From positions 1 through 40,489 of the forward strand of contig DJOW01000022.1 in assembly GCA_002437305.1 (NCBI GenBank): a stretch of 40,489 bases of DNA, given 5' to 3'. The notes beneath the pieces are model-generated. The model made no database searches. It worked only from the letters and a program-made list of their open reading frames with translations, and was not told the DNA's origin. Source of the DNA: Bacteroidales bacterium UBA6428 (lineage in GTDB: Bacteria > Bacteroidota > Bacteroidia > Bacteroidales > UBA932). Positions 1 through 7,737 of the stretch are shown in pieces. A program made the position numbers and the translations under genes. Each line of letters begins with the position of its first letter. Position 1 is the stretch's first letter.

Positions 1-182
1 GGTGCGGAGGGCGGTGTTCTGCTCCCGGGGGAGCCGTCAAGCGTGGTTCCGGGTGCGGAGAGCGGCGTTCTGCCCCCGGGAGAGCCGTCAATCGCGGTTC
101 CGGGTGCGGAGGGCGGCGTTCTGCCCCCGGGGGAGCCGTCAAGCGTGGTTCCGGGTGCGGAGGGCGGCGTTCTGCCCCCGGG
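1..182. repeat. 51-bp tandem repeat array, about 3.6 copies, cut by the window edge
   Basis: A GC-rich unit beginning GGTGCGGAG recurs at 1, 52, 103 and 154, an exact 51-bp period. The fourth copy stops at the GGGCGATGTG junction near 181. Copies differ by scattered substitutions. Because 51 is a multiple of three and the unit lacks forward stops, all three forward frames stay open across the array. Frame 1 reads a 17-residue unit like PGAEGGVLPPGEPSSVV and runs to a TAG at 232-234. I cannot tell whether this is the 3' end of a gene to the left or an intergenic VNTR. The lack of frame preference favours non-coding. Confidence 0.85.
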
Positions 183-234
183 GCGATGTGACGGAAAGCT
201 GTCCGCATATTCTTCGCATATTCAGAGATTTTAG

Positions 235-242
235 TAATTTTG
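235..242 (+). promoter_or_regulatory. Putative -7 box (TAATTTTG) for mazG
   Basis: This matches the Bacteroidetes TAnnTTTG -7 element and lies only 6 nt before the mazG ATG at 249, so the transcript would be nearly leaderless. I see no good -33 TTTG at the expected spacing, so support is partial. Confidence 0.4.
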
Positions 243-248
243 CAGGAT

Positions 249-1067
249 ATGATTAATAATGAAAAGAAACTAAAGGCGTTCCAGCGGGCGCTTGAAGTAA
301 TGGACAGGCTTCGCTCCGAGTGTCCGTGGAACCACGCTCAGACCATTGACACCCTGCGCCCTATGACTGTCGAGGAAGTCTATGAGCTCAGTGACGCCGT
401 GTTGAAGAAGGACGAGGAGGCACTGGAGAAAGAGCTTGGAGACGTTTTCCTTCACGTGATCTTCTACGCCAAGATCGCCGAGGAGGAGGGGCGCTACGAC
501 ATCGCGGACGTGATGGACAAGCTTTGCGAGAAGATGATCTACCGTCATCCCCATGTGTTCTCTACCACAAAGGTTGCCGACGCGGAGCAGGTTTCGGAGA
601 ACTGGGAGATGCTAAAGGCCAAGGAGAAAGGGGGAAACAAGCGGATTCTTTCCGGGATTCCGGACGCTATGCCTCCGATCCTTAAGGCCTATTCGATGCA
701 GGACAAGGCCCGGGGAGTAGGCTTTGACTGGGAGGATAAGAGACAGGTATGGGACAAGGTCAAGGAGGAGCAGGCTGAGCTTCAGGCCGAGATGGACGCC
801 ATGGACAATGCCGGATCCGTGGATGGCAGGGAGAAGGCAAGGGACAGGGCCGAGGAGGAGCTTGGCGATTTCATGTTCGCCACGATCAACGCGGCCAGGC
901 TTTACGGCCTCAATCCGGACACGGCTCTGAACCGTGCCTGTGACAAATTCCGCCGCCGTTTTACCTACTTGGAGGAGAACACGATCCGCAAGGGAATGGA
1001 TCTTCATGACATGACGCTTGCCCGGATGGATGAGATCTGGGATGAGGGCAAGGCGAAAGGATTGTAG
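249..1067 (+). CDS. mazG: Nucleoside triphosphate pyrophosphohydrolase MazG
   Basis: Hydrolyses (d)NTPs to NMP and pyrophosphate in the cytosol, a house-cleaning and stress role. The 272-residue length is typical of two-domain MazG (E. coli about 263). The N-terminal module shows ECPWNHAQT (24-32), then TLRP, EEVYEL and ELGDVF (62-67), the acidic metal-binding helices. The second module near residues 200-245 repeats the pattern with EEELGDFMFA and ends in the usual NRACDKFRRRF. I chose the ATG at 249 over the in-frame TTG at 240, because the TTG lies inside the putative -7 box. It is followed by a separate promoter for the next gene, so it is probably monocistronic. Confidence 0.95.
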   Translation: MINNEKKLKAFQRALEVMDRLRSECPWNHAQTIDTLRPMTVEEVYELSDAVLKKDEEALEKELGDVFLHVIFYAKIAEEEGRYDIADVMDKLCEKMIYRHPHVFSTTKVADAEQVSENWEMLKAKEKGGNKRILSGIPDAMPPILKAYSMQDKARGVGFDWEDKRQVWDKVKEEQAELQAEMDAMDNAGSVDGREKARDRAEEELGDFMFATINAARLYGLNPDTALNRACDKFRRRFTYLEENTIRKGMDLHDMTLARMDEIWDEGKAKGL

Positions 1068-1096
1068 CGCCGCCGCTTAAACTTTAGCCGTCCAGA

Positions 1097-1128
1097 TTTG
1101 TCCAAAACAAGACATTTTCTTAATTTTG
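1097..1128 (+). promoter_or_regulatory. Bacteroidetes-type promoter (TTTG-N20-TAATTTTG)
   Basis: TTTG at 1097-1100 is followed after 20 nt by TAATTTTG at 1121-1128, a close match to the -33/-7 consensus. The start codon of the downstream gene is at 1171, giving a leader of roughly 35 nt. Confidence 0.6.
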
Positions 1129-1170
1129 TGGATGTCTTCCTGAGAAGGGAGCGTTGTAGTTTGGGTACTT

Positions 1171-2289
1171 ATGTCTGATTATAAAGTAGTCGAGGTTTTG
1201 AGCAGGAGGGATTTGATGAGGTTCATCAAGTTCCCCGATTTGTTGTATAAGGATTGTCCTCAATATGTTCCCGCGTTACACAGTGACCAGGTCAGGTCAT
1301 TGACAAAGGTCTCCACGCTTTCCTATTGCAAGAGGAAGATGTGGTTGGTCCTTGACGGAAAGACCGTTGTAGGCCGCGTCTGCGGAATGATCAATCCTCG
1401 GTACAACGCTCTTTATGACAAGAAAAGGGCCCGTTTCGGCTGGTTCGACACGATTGATGACTTTGAGGTCGCCAAACTCCTTCTGGGCACGGCTGAGGCT
1501 TGGGCAAAGGAGAACGGGATGAACGAGATCCACGGTCCTCTTTACTACAACACGCTCGGAAAGCAAGGCATGCTTATAGAGGGCTATGAGAACATTCCTC
1601 CTTTCAATTGCCTGTACAACTACCCCTACTACAATGACTTCGTGACGGCCCTCGGGTACAGTAAGGAATGTGACTGGGTCCAGTACAAGATCGCCGCCGA
1701 CCAGCCTCTCCAGGAGAAGATCACCAGGATCGCGGAGCTTCTCAAGCAGAGGTACAACCTGCACGAGGGGAGCCTGGGCAAACTGAAGAAAGACAAGAGG
1801 ATGGTCAGGTACTTCTTTGATGTCTACAACGAGAGCTTCGCGAAGTCGGTTTACAACTTCATTCCTTTCACGAAGGAGGAGATTGATGAGGAGGCCGGCG
1901 AGGTTCTTTCTTTTGTCTCGGACAAGACCAGCAGCATTATCTTGGATGACAAGGAGGAGCTGGTGGGCTTCGGAATCACTTTCCCCACCATTTCCCGCGC
2001 GCTCCAGAAGGCAAAGGGGCATCTGTTCCCGTTTGGTTGGTTCCATCTGTTGAGAGCCATGCACACGTACGACACGGTTGACCTGATGATCAACGGGGCC
2101 ACTCCCAAGTGGCAGAACACCGGGGTCTCGTCTATCTACCATTGCGCGATGTCCCGGAAATACAGAGAGGCCGGCACAAAGTGGGCGATCACCAATCCTC
2201 AGATTGAATCCAACGGCGCGGTCAACGTGTGGGCCAAGTACGAGCACGAGCTCTACATGCGCCGCCGCTGCTACCTCAAGTCGATTTAG
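1171..2289 (+). CDS. YghO-like conserved protein with probable GNAT-type fold
   Basis: A 372-residue soluble protein with no signal peptide or membrane segment. The opening (LMRFIKFPDLLYKD, then YVPAL) and the central HGPLYYNTLGKQGMLIEGYENIP-type segment match my recollection of the YghO family, which is thought to be related to acyltransferases. No substrate is known to me. The C-terminal part contains the INGATPKWQNTGVSS segment and a WAKYEHELYMRRRCY ending. It has its own promoter and lies 20 nt upstream of prfA, so the two may be co-transcribed. Family assignment is from memory of the motif pattern; function is undefined. Confidence 0.7.
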   Translation: MSDYKVVEVLSRRDLMRFIKFPDLLYKDCPQYVPALHSDQVRSLTKVSTLSYCKRKMWLVLDGKTVVGRVCGMINPRYNALYDKKRARFGWFDTIDDFEVAKLLLGTAEAWAKENGMNEIHGPLYYNTLGKQGMLIEGYENIPPFNCLYNYPYYNDFVTALGYSKECDWVQYKIAADQPLQEKITRIAELLKQRYNLHEGSLGKLKKDKRMVRYFFDVYNESFAKSVYNFIPFTKEEIDEEAGEVLSFVSDKTSSIILDDKEELVGFGITFPTISRALQKAKGHLFPFGWFHLLRAMHTYDTVDLMINGATPKWQNTGVSSIYHCAMSRKYREAGTKWAITNPQIESNGAVNVWAKYEHELYMRRRCYLKSI

Positions 2290-2309
2290 GAATATATTAA
2301 CCATTGAAT

Positions 2310-3401
2310 ATGGCAGAGAATACATTAGTGGACAAGATCCTGGCCCTCCAGGACAAGTACGAGTCACTTCAGAAGCAGCTCGCCGATCCCGAGGTGATCG
2401 CCGACATGAAGAGATACGTCCAGCTCAACAAGGACTACAAGGAGCTTGAGCCGATCATCAAGGCCGGCCTTGAGTACAAGAAAATGGTCGATGAGCTGGC
2501 TGAGGCCAAAGACATAATGATCAATGAGAAGGATGAGGATTTAAGGGACATGGCCAAGGCCGAGATCGCCGAGATCGAGCCCAAGATACCTCAGATGGAG
2601 GAGCAGATCAAGATTCTGTTGATTCCGGCCGATCCGGACGACAGCAAGAACGCCATCATCGAGATCCGTGGAGGCACAGGCGGTGACGAGGCGGCCATCT
2701 TCGCCGGAGACCTGTTCAGGATGTACTCAAAGTACGCCGAGAAGAAAGGGTGGAAGCTTGAGGTCAATGATGAGACTCCAGGCACGGCGGGAGGCTACAA
2801 GCAGATAGTCTTCAAGCTGTCGTCCAACGATGAGGGGGTCTATGGAATCATGAAATATGAGTCCGGAGTGCATCGCGTCCAGAGGGTCCCTCAGACCGAG
2901 ACCCAGGGCAGGATCCAGACTTCCGCGGCTTCCGTGGCGGTCTTCCCGGAGGCTGGTGAGTTTGATGTCGACCTCAGGTGGGATGACATCCGCCTTGATC
3001 TTTTCTGCTCCTCCGGGCCTGGTGGACAGGGTGTCAACACGACCTATTCGGCTGTCCGTCTTACCCACCTTCCGACCGGTCTTGTCGTGCAGTGCCAGGA
3101 GGAGCGCTCCCAGCTTAAGAACAAGGACAGGGCCTTTGAGGAACTCCGTACACGTCTGTACAACCTTGAGCATCAGAAGTATCTTGATGAGATAGGCGCG
3201 AAGCGCAAGACAATGGTCTCCACAGGTGACCGTTCCGCCAAGATCCGCACCTACAACTATCCGCAGGGCCGCGTGACCGACCACCGCATCAACTGGTCGA
3301 TGTACAACCTTCCCGTCTTCATGGACGGTGACATCCAGGAGTGCATCAACCAACTCCAGATCGCGGAGAACGCCGAGCGGCTGAAGGAGGCCGGAGAGTA
3401 G
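2310..3401 (+). CDS. prfA: Peptide chain release factor 1
   Basis: Recognises UAA and UAG and triggers peptide release on the ribosome. The protein is 363 residues, normal for RF1. The stop-codon tripeptide is PQT at 194-196 within RVPQTETQGR, the PxT type of RF1 rather than the SPF of RF2. The catalytic GGQ lies at 238-240 in SSGPGGQGVNTT. The N-terminal third is the expected helical domain. The start is the ATG at 2310; a TTG six bases upstream is in frame but less likely. It closely follows the YghO-like gene and ends at a strong intrinsic terminator. Confidence 0.97.
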   Translation: MAENTLVDKILALQDKYESLQKQLADPEVIADMKRYVQLNKDYKELEPIIKAGLEYKKMVDELAEAKDIMINEKDEDLRDMAKAEIAEIEPKIPQMEEQIKILLIPADPDDSKNAIIEIRGGTGGDEAAIFAGDLFRMYSKYAEKKGWKLEVNDETPGTAGGYKQIVFKLSSNDEGVYGIMKYESGVHRVQRVPQTETQGRIQTSAASVAVFPEAGEFDVDLRWDDIRLDLFCSSGPGGQGVNTTYSAVRLTHLPTGLVVQCQEERSQLKNKDRAFEELRTRLYNLEHQKYLDEIGAKRKTMVSTGDRSAKIRTYNYPQGRVTDHRINWSMYNLPVFMDGDIQECINQLQIAENAERLKEAGE

Positions 3402-3420
3402 TCGGGATTCAGACCGGTGA

Positions 3421-3450
3421 AAAAGGGACGGAGATTCTCCGTCCCTTTTT
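3421..3450. terminator. Bidirectional intrinsic terminator after prfA
   Basis: GGGACGGAG, a 3-nt loop (ATT) and CTCCGTCCC form a perfect 9-bp stem flanked by A and T runs, so it can work on both strands. It lies 20 nt past the prfA stop codon. The remaining 250 nt up to dnaK hold no gene and no convincing promoter match that I can see. Confidence 0.9.
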
Positions 3451-3699
3451 CGTCGCAGGCGAAGATCCGCCGCCCCCGGCCGGCAAGGCATCATGCGCGA
3501 GGCGCCGGAAGGTGACATGCTCTGACCGGTGAATGTGACGTTCTGTCTGCAAAGTGTCAAACAGAAAGGTCTCGGAAAAGGAATGTCTGCCAATTTGTCA
3601 TGGGTCCGGCAATGGCATGACATTCGATAATACTCTTGGCGTCCGGCTCCGGAAACGGAGCGGGATAAGAAAAAAAGAAAAAATAGGAGATTTAAGAAT

Positions 3700-5604
3700 A
3701 TGGGAAAAATTATTGGTATCGACCTTGGAACCACGAATTCGTGTGTTGCGGTCATGGAAGGCAATCAGCCTACCGTCATTATCAACAACGAGGGTGAAAG
3801 AACCACCCCTTCCGTAGTCGCCTTTACCGACGGCGGTGAAAGAAAAGTCGGTAATCCTGCAAAGCGTCAGGCCATCACGAACCCGAAGAACACTGTCTTC
3901 TCCATCAAGAGATTCATGGGTGAGACTTATGATCAGGTTCAAAAGGAGATCGCCAGAGTGCCTTATAAGGTGGTAAGAGGCGAGAACAACACACCGCGTG
4001 TCGACATCAACGGCAAGCTCTACTCCCCGCAGGAGATTTCAGCGATGATTCTCCAGAAGATGAAGAAAACCGCGGAGGATTATCTTCGTCAGGAAGTGAC
4101 CGAAGCTGTCATCACGGTTCCTGCCTACTTCTCAGACTCTCAGCGTCAGGCCACAAAGGAGGCCGGCAAGATCGCGGGTCTTGATGTGAAGAGAATCATC
4201 AACGAGCCTACGGCTGCCGCCCTTGCCTACGGTCTTGACAAGAAGAACAAGGACATGAAGGTCGCTGTCTATGACCTTGGCGGCGGTACTTTCGATATCT
4301 CTATCCTTGAGTTGGGCAACGGCGTGTTCGAGGTCAAGTCCACAAACGGTGACACTCACCTTGGTGGTGATGACTTCGACCAGGAGATCATCAACTGGCT
4401 TGCCGATGAGTTCGCGAAGGACAACGGAGGCATCGACCTGAAGAAGGATCCGATGGCTCTTCAGAGATTGAAGGAAGCCGCGGAGAAGGCGAAGATCGAG
4501 CTGTCCAACCAGACTTCGACCGAGATCAACCTTCCTTACATCATGCCGGTGGACGGAATTCCTAAGCACCTTGTAAAGACACTTACAAGAGCCAAGTTCG
4601 AGCAACTTTGCGACAGCCTCTTTGAAAGGTCGATCGAGCCTTGCCGTAAGGCTTTGGAAGATGCCAAGCTTAAGGCTTCAGACATCGATGAGGTTCTTCT
4701 TGTGGGAGGTTCTACACGTATCCCTAAGGTGCAGGAGCTTGTCAAGGAGTTCTTCGGCAAGGAGCCTAACAAGAGTGTTAACCCGGACGAGGTTGTCGCC
4801 ATCGGTGCGGCTATCCAGGGTGGTGTGCTTGCAGGTGATGTGAAGGATGTGCTCCTTCTGGATGTCACTCCGCTTTCACTCGGCATCGAGACCCTTGGTG
4901 GTGTCATGACCAAATTGATCGAGGCCAACACTACCATCCCGACCCGCAAGTCAGAGGTCTTCTCCACCGCGGCTGACAACCAGCCTTCAGTCGAGATCCA
5001 CGTGCTTCAGGGTGAGCGTTCAATGGCAAAGGACAACAAGGAGATAGGTGTGTTCCATCTTGACGGAATCGCTCCGGCTCCGAGAGGAATACCTCAGATC
5101 GAGGTTACCTTCGACATCGATGCCAACGGTATCCTGAATGTTTCAGCCAAGGACAAGGCTACCGGCAAGGAGCAGAACATCAGAATCGAGGCTTCTTCAG
5201 GTCTGTCCGAGTCTGAGATCCAGAGGATGCGTGACGAGGCCAAGGCAAACGAGGCGGCTGACAGGGAGGCAAAGGAAAAGGTTGACAAGGTCAACAACGC
5301 GGATGCCCTCTGCTTCCAGTCAGACAAGAACCTTAAGGACTACGGCGACAAGATTCCTTCCGACAAGAAGTCGGCGATAGAGTCTGCGCTTGCCTCCCTT
5401 AAGGAGGCAGTCAAGAATCAGAACCTTTCTGACATTGACCGCTTCACCGAGGAACTCAACAAGGCTTGGAACGCTGCTTCCGAGGACATGAACCGCGCCG
5501 CCCAGGCGGGTGCCCAGCAGGGGCCTCAGAACCCTTACGGCCCTCAGGCAGGTCCGCAGGGTCCACAGAATGGACCGGACGATCAGGGTCCTGACGAGCA
5601 ATAA
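3700..5604 (+). CDS. dnaK: Chaperone protein DnaK (Hsp70)
   Basis: ATP-dependent cytosolic chaperone. The 634-residue protein has the complete Hsp70 layout: ATPase phosphate-1 loop GIDLGTTNSCVAV from residue 5, the INEPTAAALAYG and VYDLGGGTFDIS segments, linker DVLLLDVTPLSLGIETLGG near 385-405, substrate-binding beta domain and helical lid. The tail is a low-complexity stretch rich in Gly, Pro and Gln ending DEQ. The ATG at 3700 has an AGGAGA sequence about 10 nt upstream. grpE and dnaJ are not adjacent, so it is a stand-alone dnaK ending at its own terminator. I saw no CIRCE element in the upstream gap. Confidence 0.98.
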   Translation: MGKIIGIDLGTTNSCVAVMEGNQPTVIINNEGERTTPSVVAFTDGGERKVGNPAKRQAITNPKNTVFSIKRFMGETYDQVQKEIARVPYKVVRGENNTPRVDINGKLYSPQEISAMILQKMKKTAEDYLRQEVTEAVITVPAYFSDSQRQATKEAGKIAGLDVKRIINEPTAAALAYGLDKKNKDMKVAVYDLGGGTFDISILELGNGVFEVKSTNGDTHLGGDDFDQEIINWLADEFAKDNGGIDLKKDPMALQRLKEAAEKAKIELSNQTSTEINLPYIMPVDGIPKHLVKTLTRAKFEQLCDSLFERSIEPCRKALEDAKLKASDIDEVLLVGGSTRIPKVQELVKEFFGKEPNKSVNPDEVVAIGAAIQGGVLAGDVKDVLLLDVTPLSLGIETLGGVMTKLIEANTTIPTRKSEVFSTAADNQPSVEIHVLQGERSMAKDNKEIGVFHLDGIAPAPRGIPQIEVTFDIDANGILNVSAKDKATGKEQNIRIEASSGLSESEIQRMRDEAKANEAADREAKEKVDKVNNADALCFQSDKNLKDYGDKIPSDKKSAIESALASLKEAVKNQNLSDIDRFTEELNKAWNAASEDMNRAAQAGAQQGPQNPYGPQAGPQGPQNGPDDQGPDEQ

Positions 5605-5625
5605 GGATGCAGACGCCTTAAAGCC

Positions 5626-5663
5626 AAAAAAAGGGAACAACCGAAAGGTTGCTCCCTTTTTTT
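5626..5663. terminator. Bidirectional intrinsic terminator between dnaK and the sugar operon
   Basis: A 10-bp stem with one mismatch (GGGAACAACC / GGTTGCTCCC) capped by a GAAA tetraloop is flanked by seven A on the left and seven T on the right. It can end dnaK on the plus strand and the pgi-kinase-nucleotidyltransferase operon on the minus strand. Confidence 0.9.
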
Positions 5664-5754
5664 GTGCCCGTTCCTCGGTGGGGAAGGCGGCATGATGCCT
5701 TCGGCGGATCCGTGCGCGGGGTCGTGTGGGACAACTACATGGGACAAAGCGCTG

Positions 5755-6495
5755 TCATTTCACGATCCCGTTGTACTGGTCGCAGACGCTCCTGTAGCTA
5801 TTGAGATCCCCGATGTCGTAGCGTTTGCCGGGCATCTCCATGGCATGCACCGGAGTCTGTGCCGCAAGCCAGGCGACATAGCTTCCCGGAGCGTCTGTCC
5901 CGCATCCTGCCGCGATCCCCTTAGGCAGGAGACTTGCGTCCCGGCGCGTGTAGAAGTAGAAAGGAGTGCAGCACCAGTGCGAGCGAGGCTCGGCGGGCTT
6001 CTCCTCCATTCCCAGGACCAGGTCGTTGTCATCGACCTCCACGACTCCGCATTTGGTCAGGCGCTGCATCGAAGGCTCGTAGAAGCGCATGATGCAGGAC
6101 GTCCCTTTTGAAAGGGAGTATTCAATGAACTTCACAAGGCTGAAATCCAGGAGGTTGTCTCCTGCGACCACAAGCAGGTCGTCATCGAGTCCCAGTTTGT
6201 CGACCGCGAATTCGATGTCGCGCACGGCCCCGAGGCGGGTCTCGTTTGTGGTCGTGCCGTCATCCAGCACGGTGATCCTGTCCTCCGGCCGTCCCTCCGC
6301 CCATTCGCGGAAGTTTTCCGCGAACTTATGGTTGGAGATGACGGCATATTCATCGACAAGTCCGGATGTCTTGATGTCATCGGTCAGCCAGTCAAGTATG
6401 GCTTTGTCCCGGACCTTCAGGAGTGGTTTCGGGAAATTCTCTGTAAGGGGATAGAGCCGCGTGGCGTACCCGGCGGCAAGAATCAGACATTTCAT
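5755..6495 (-). CDS. Sugar-1-phosphate nucleotidyltransferase (RmlA/GlmU-N-like)
   Basis: Probably transfers NMP from an NTP to a sugar 1-phosphate. The 246-residue protein is a single nucleotidyltransferase domain. The N-terminus MKCLILAAGYATRLYPLT is the nucleotide-binding loop, an AAGYATRL variant of the usual AGGxGTRL. FPKPLL is the following lysine motif and VVAGDNLLDFSL carries the metal-binding Asp. There is no C-terminal beta-helix, so it is not a bifunctional GlmU. It lies 63 nt downstream of the GHMP kinase on the same strand, so the kinase product is its likely substrate. Neither the nucleotide nor the sugar can be read from sequence. Confidence 0.85.
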   Translation of the reverse strand: MKCLILAAGYATRLYPLTENFPKPLLKVRDKAILDWLTDDIKTSGLVDEYAVISNHKFAENFREWAEGRPEDRITVLDDGTTTNETRLGAVRDIEFAVDKLGLDDDLLVVAGDNLLDFSLVKFIEYSLSKGTSCIMRFYEPSMQRLTKCGVVEVDDNDLVLGMEEKPAEPRSHWCCTPFYFYTRRDASLLPKGIAAGCGTDAPGSYVAWLAAQTPVHAMEMPGKRYDIGDLNSYRSVCDQYNGIVK

Positions 6496-6558
6496 AAATA
6501 TATCGGTGTTTTTCCTATGTCAGTGTTTTCCAATGAGGCATTCCGCTGTCTGGGTAGG

Positions 6559-7731
6559 CTAAACTTTCACTCCGTCGGCACTGTGGCAGACGCATGCGAA
6601 GTAGTGGCCCTCAAGGTCAGGGAACGCCGCGAGGTACTCTTCCTCCATTTTTTTGAATATCCCTTCCGCGAAGTCCGGGTCGATCAGGGCCATGCAGCAG
6701 CCTTTGAATCCGGCCCCGCTGAAACGTCCGCCGTAGACACCGTCCGTACGGGTCATGATCTCGTAGATCTTCTTGAGTTCCGGAGATCCAGTCTCCCATT
6801 TCTCGATGGAGGACCTGCCGCTCTCGAAGCTGAGACGTCCGAATGTGTCGATGTCGCCGTTTCTCCAGGCCTCGGCGCCACGCTGCACGCGGTCATATTC
6901 CCCGTACCAATGCTCGGCCCTTTTGCGCCAGGTCTCGGGAAGGCGGTCCTTGAACTTGCGGAACACTTCCTCCGGAACATCGCGAAGGTAGGTCTCGTTG
7001 AACTTCCCGTACTCCATGCCCGCGTAGGCCTTCAGGGCGTAGGCGGCGCTCCGGCACTCGTCCACGCGCATGTTGAACTTGCTGCCGGCCAGGGTGCGCT
7101 CCACTCCGCTGAAGAAGATCGCGATCTCGTAGGGTTTCATCGCCGGGGAGGTCGGGATCAGCTCGTAGCTGTCGTCCCTGGTGTCAAGGTAGAGGAGATG
7201 GTCTTTCTTGGAGTAGACCTCGCAGCTCTGGTCAAGCTTGCCGCATGACACTCCGACATAGTCGTTCTCGGCGGCCATCTCTGTCTTGATCAGATCGACA
7301 TCGGAAAGATGAATGCCGTTGACCGTGCACAGGGCCTTGAGGAAAGCGATGGTGACCGCCGCTGAAGAGGAAAGCCCTCCGATCGGAAGCGACCCTTCGA
7401 TGACTCCGCTGAGTCCGACACGCAGCGGGTACCGGGCTCCGAGTTTCTGAGTGGCTCCGCGAAGGTAGTCTGCCCAGTCTCCCTGCTTTGTCTCCGGGAC
7501 GGAGGAGACATGCCATTGCGCCCGTTTTGGAAACTGGAGCGATGAGAACTCTATGACTCCGTTCTGCTTAGGAGCGAAGGCGATGTGGATTCCCTTGTCT
7601 ATGGCCAGGCCGGTCACCTTTCCGAGCTGGTGGTCGGAGTGGGCTCCCAGCGGGCAGACACGGTAAGGACAGAACGAGAGCCCCTCGGGCTCCCGTCTGT
7701 ATGTCTCCCTGAATTTTTGTTCGCAGGTCAT
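6559..7731 (-). CDS. GHMP-family sugar kinase, galactokinase/galacturonokinase-like
   Basis: A 390-residue GHMP kinase that should phosphorylate a hexose or uronic acid at C1. Motif 1 is YRVCPLGAHSDHQ (23-35) where galactokinases have GRVNLIGEHTDYN. Motif 2 is GGLSSSAA near 115-122, the ATP loop. Motif 3 is GGRFSGAGFKGCC near 334-346. The PLGAHxDHQ and FSGAGFxGCC versions resemble, as I recall them, plant galacturonokinase rather than GalK. It lies 6 nt after pgi and 63 nt before the nucleotidyltransferase, forming a kinase plus pyrophosphorylase pair that could make a UDP- or dTDP-sugar by salvage. Annotating it simply as galK would overreach. Confidence 0.85.
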   Translation of the reverse strand: MTCEQKFRETYRREPEGLSFCPYRVCPLGAHSDHQLGKVTGLAIDKGIHIAFAPKQNGVIEFSSLQFPKRAQWHVSSVPETKQGDWADYLRGATQKLGARYPLRVGLSGVIEGSLPIGGLSSSAAVTIAFLKALCTVNGIHLSDVDLIKTEMAAENDYVGVSCGKLDQSCEVYSKKDHLLYLDTRDDSYELIPTSPAMKPYEIAIFFSGVERTLAGSKFNMRVDECRSAAYALKAYAGMEYGKFNETYLRDVPEEVFRKFKDRLPETWRKRAEHWYGEYDRVQRGAEAWRNGDIDTFGRLSFESGRSSIEKWETGSPELKKIYEIMTRTDGVYGGRFSGAGFKGCCMALIDPDFAEGIFKKMEEEYLAAFPDLEGHYFACVCHSADGVKV

Positions 7732-7737
7732 AGGCTT

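Noticed and set aside
1..182. CRISPR array at the left edge
   Set aside because: The 51-bp units are nearly identical along their full length, so there are no unique spacers.
3540..3699. CIRCE-type heat-shock operator before dnaK
   Set aside because: No TTAGCACTC-like inverted repeat is present in the gap.
6559..7731. Plain annotation as galactokinase galK
   Set aside because: The signature GEHTDYN is replaced by GAHSDHQ, so substrate specificity cannot be assigned to galactose.
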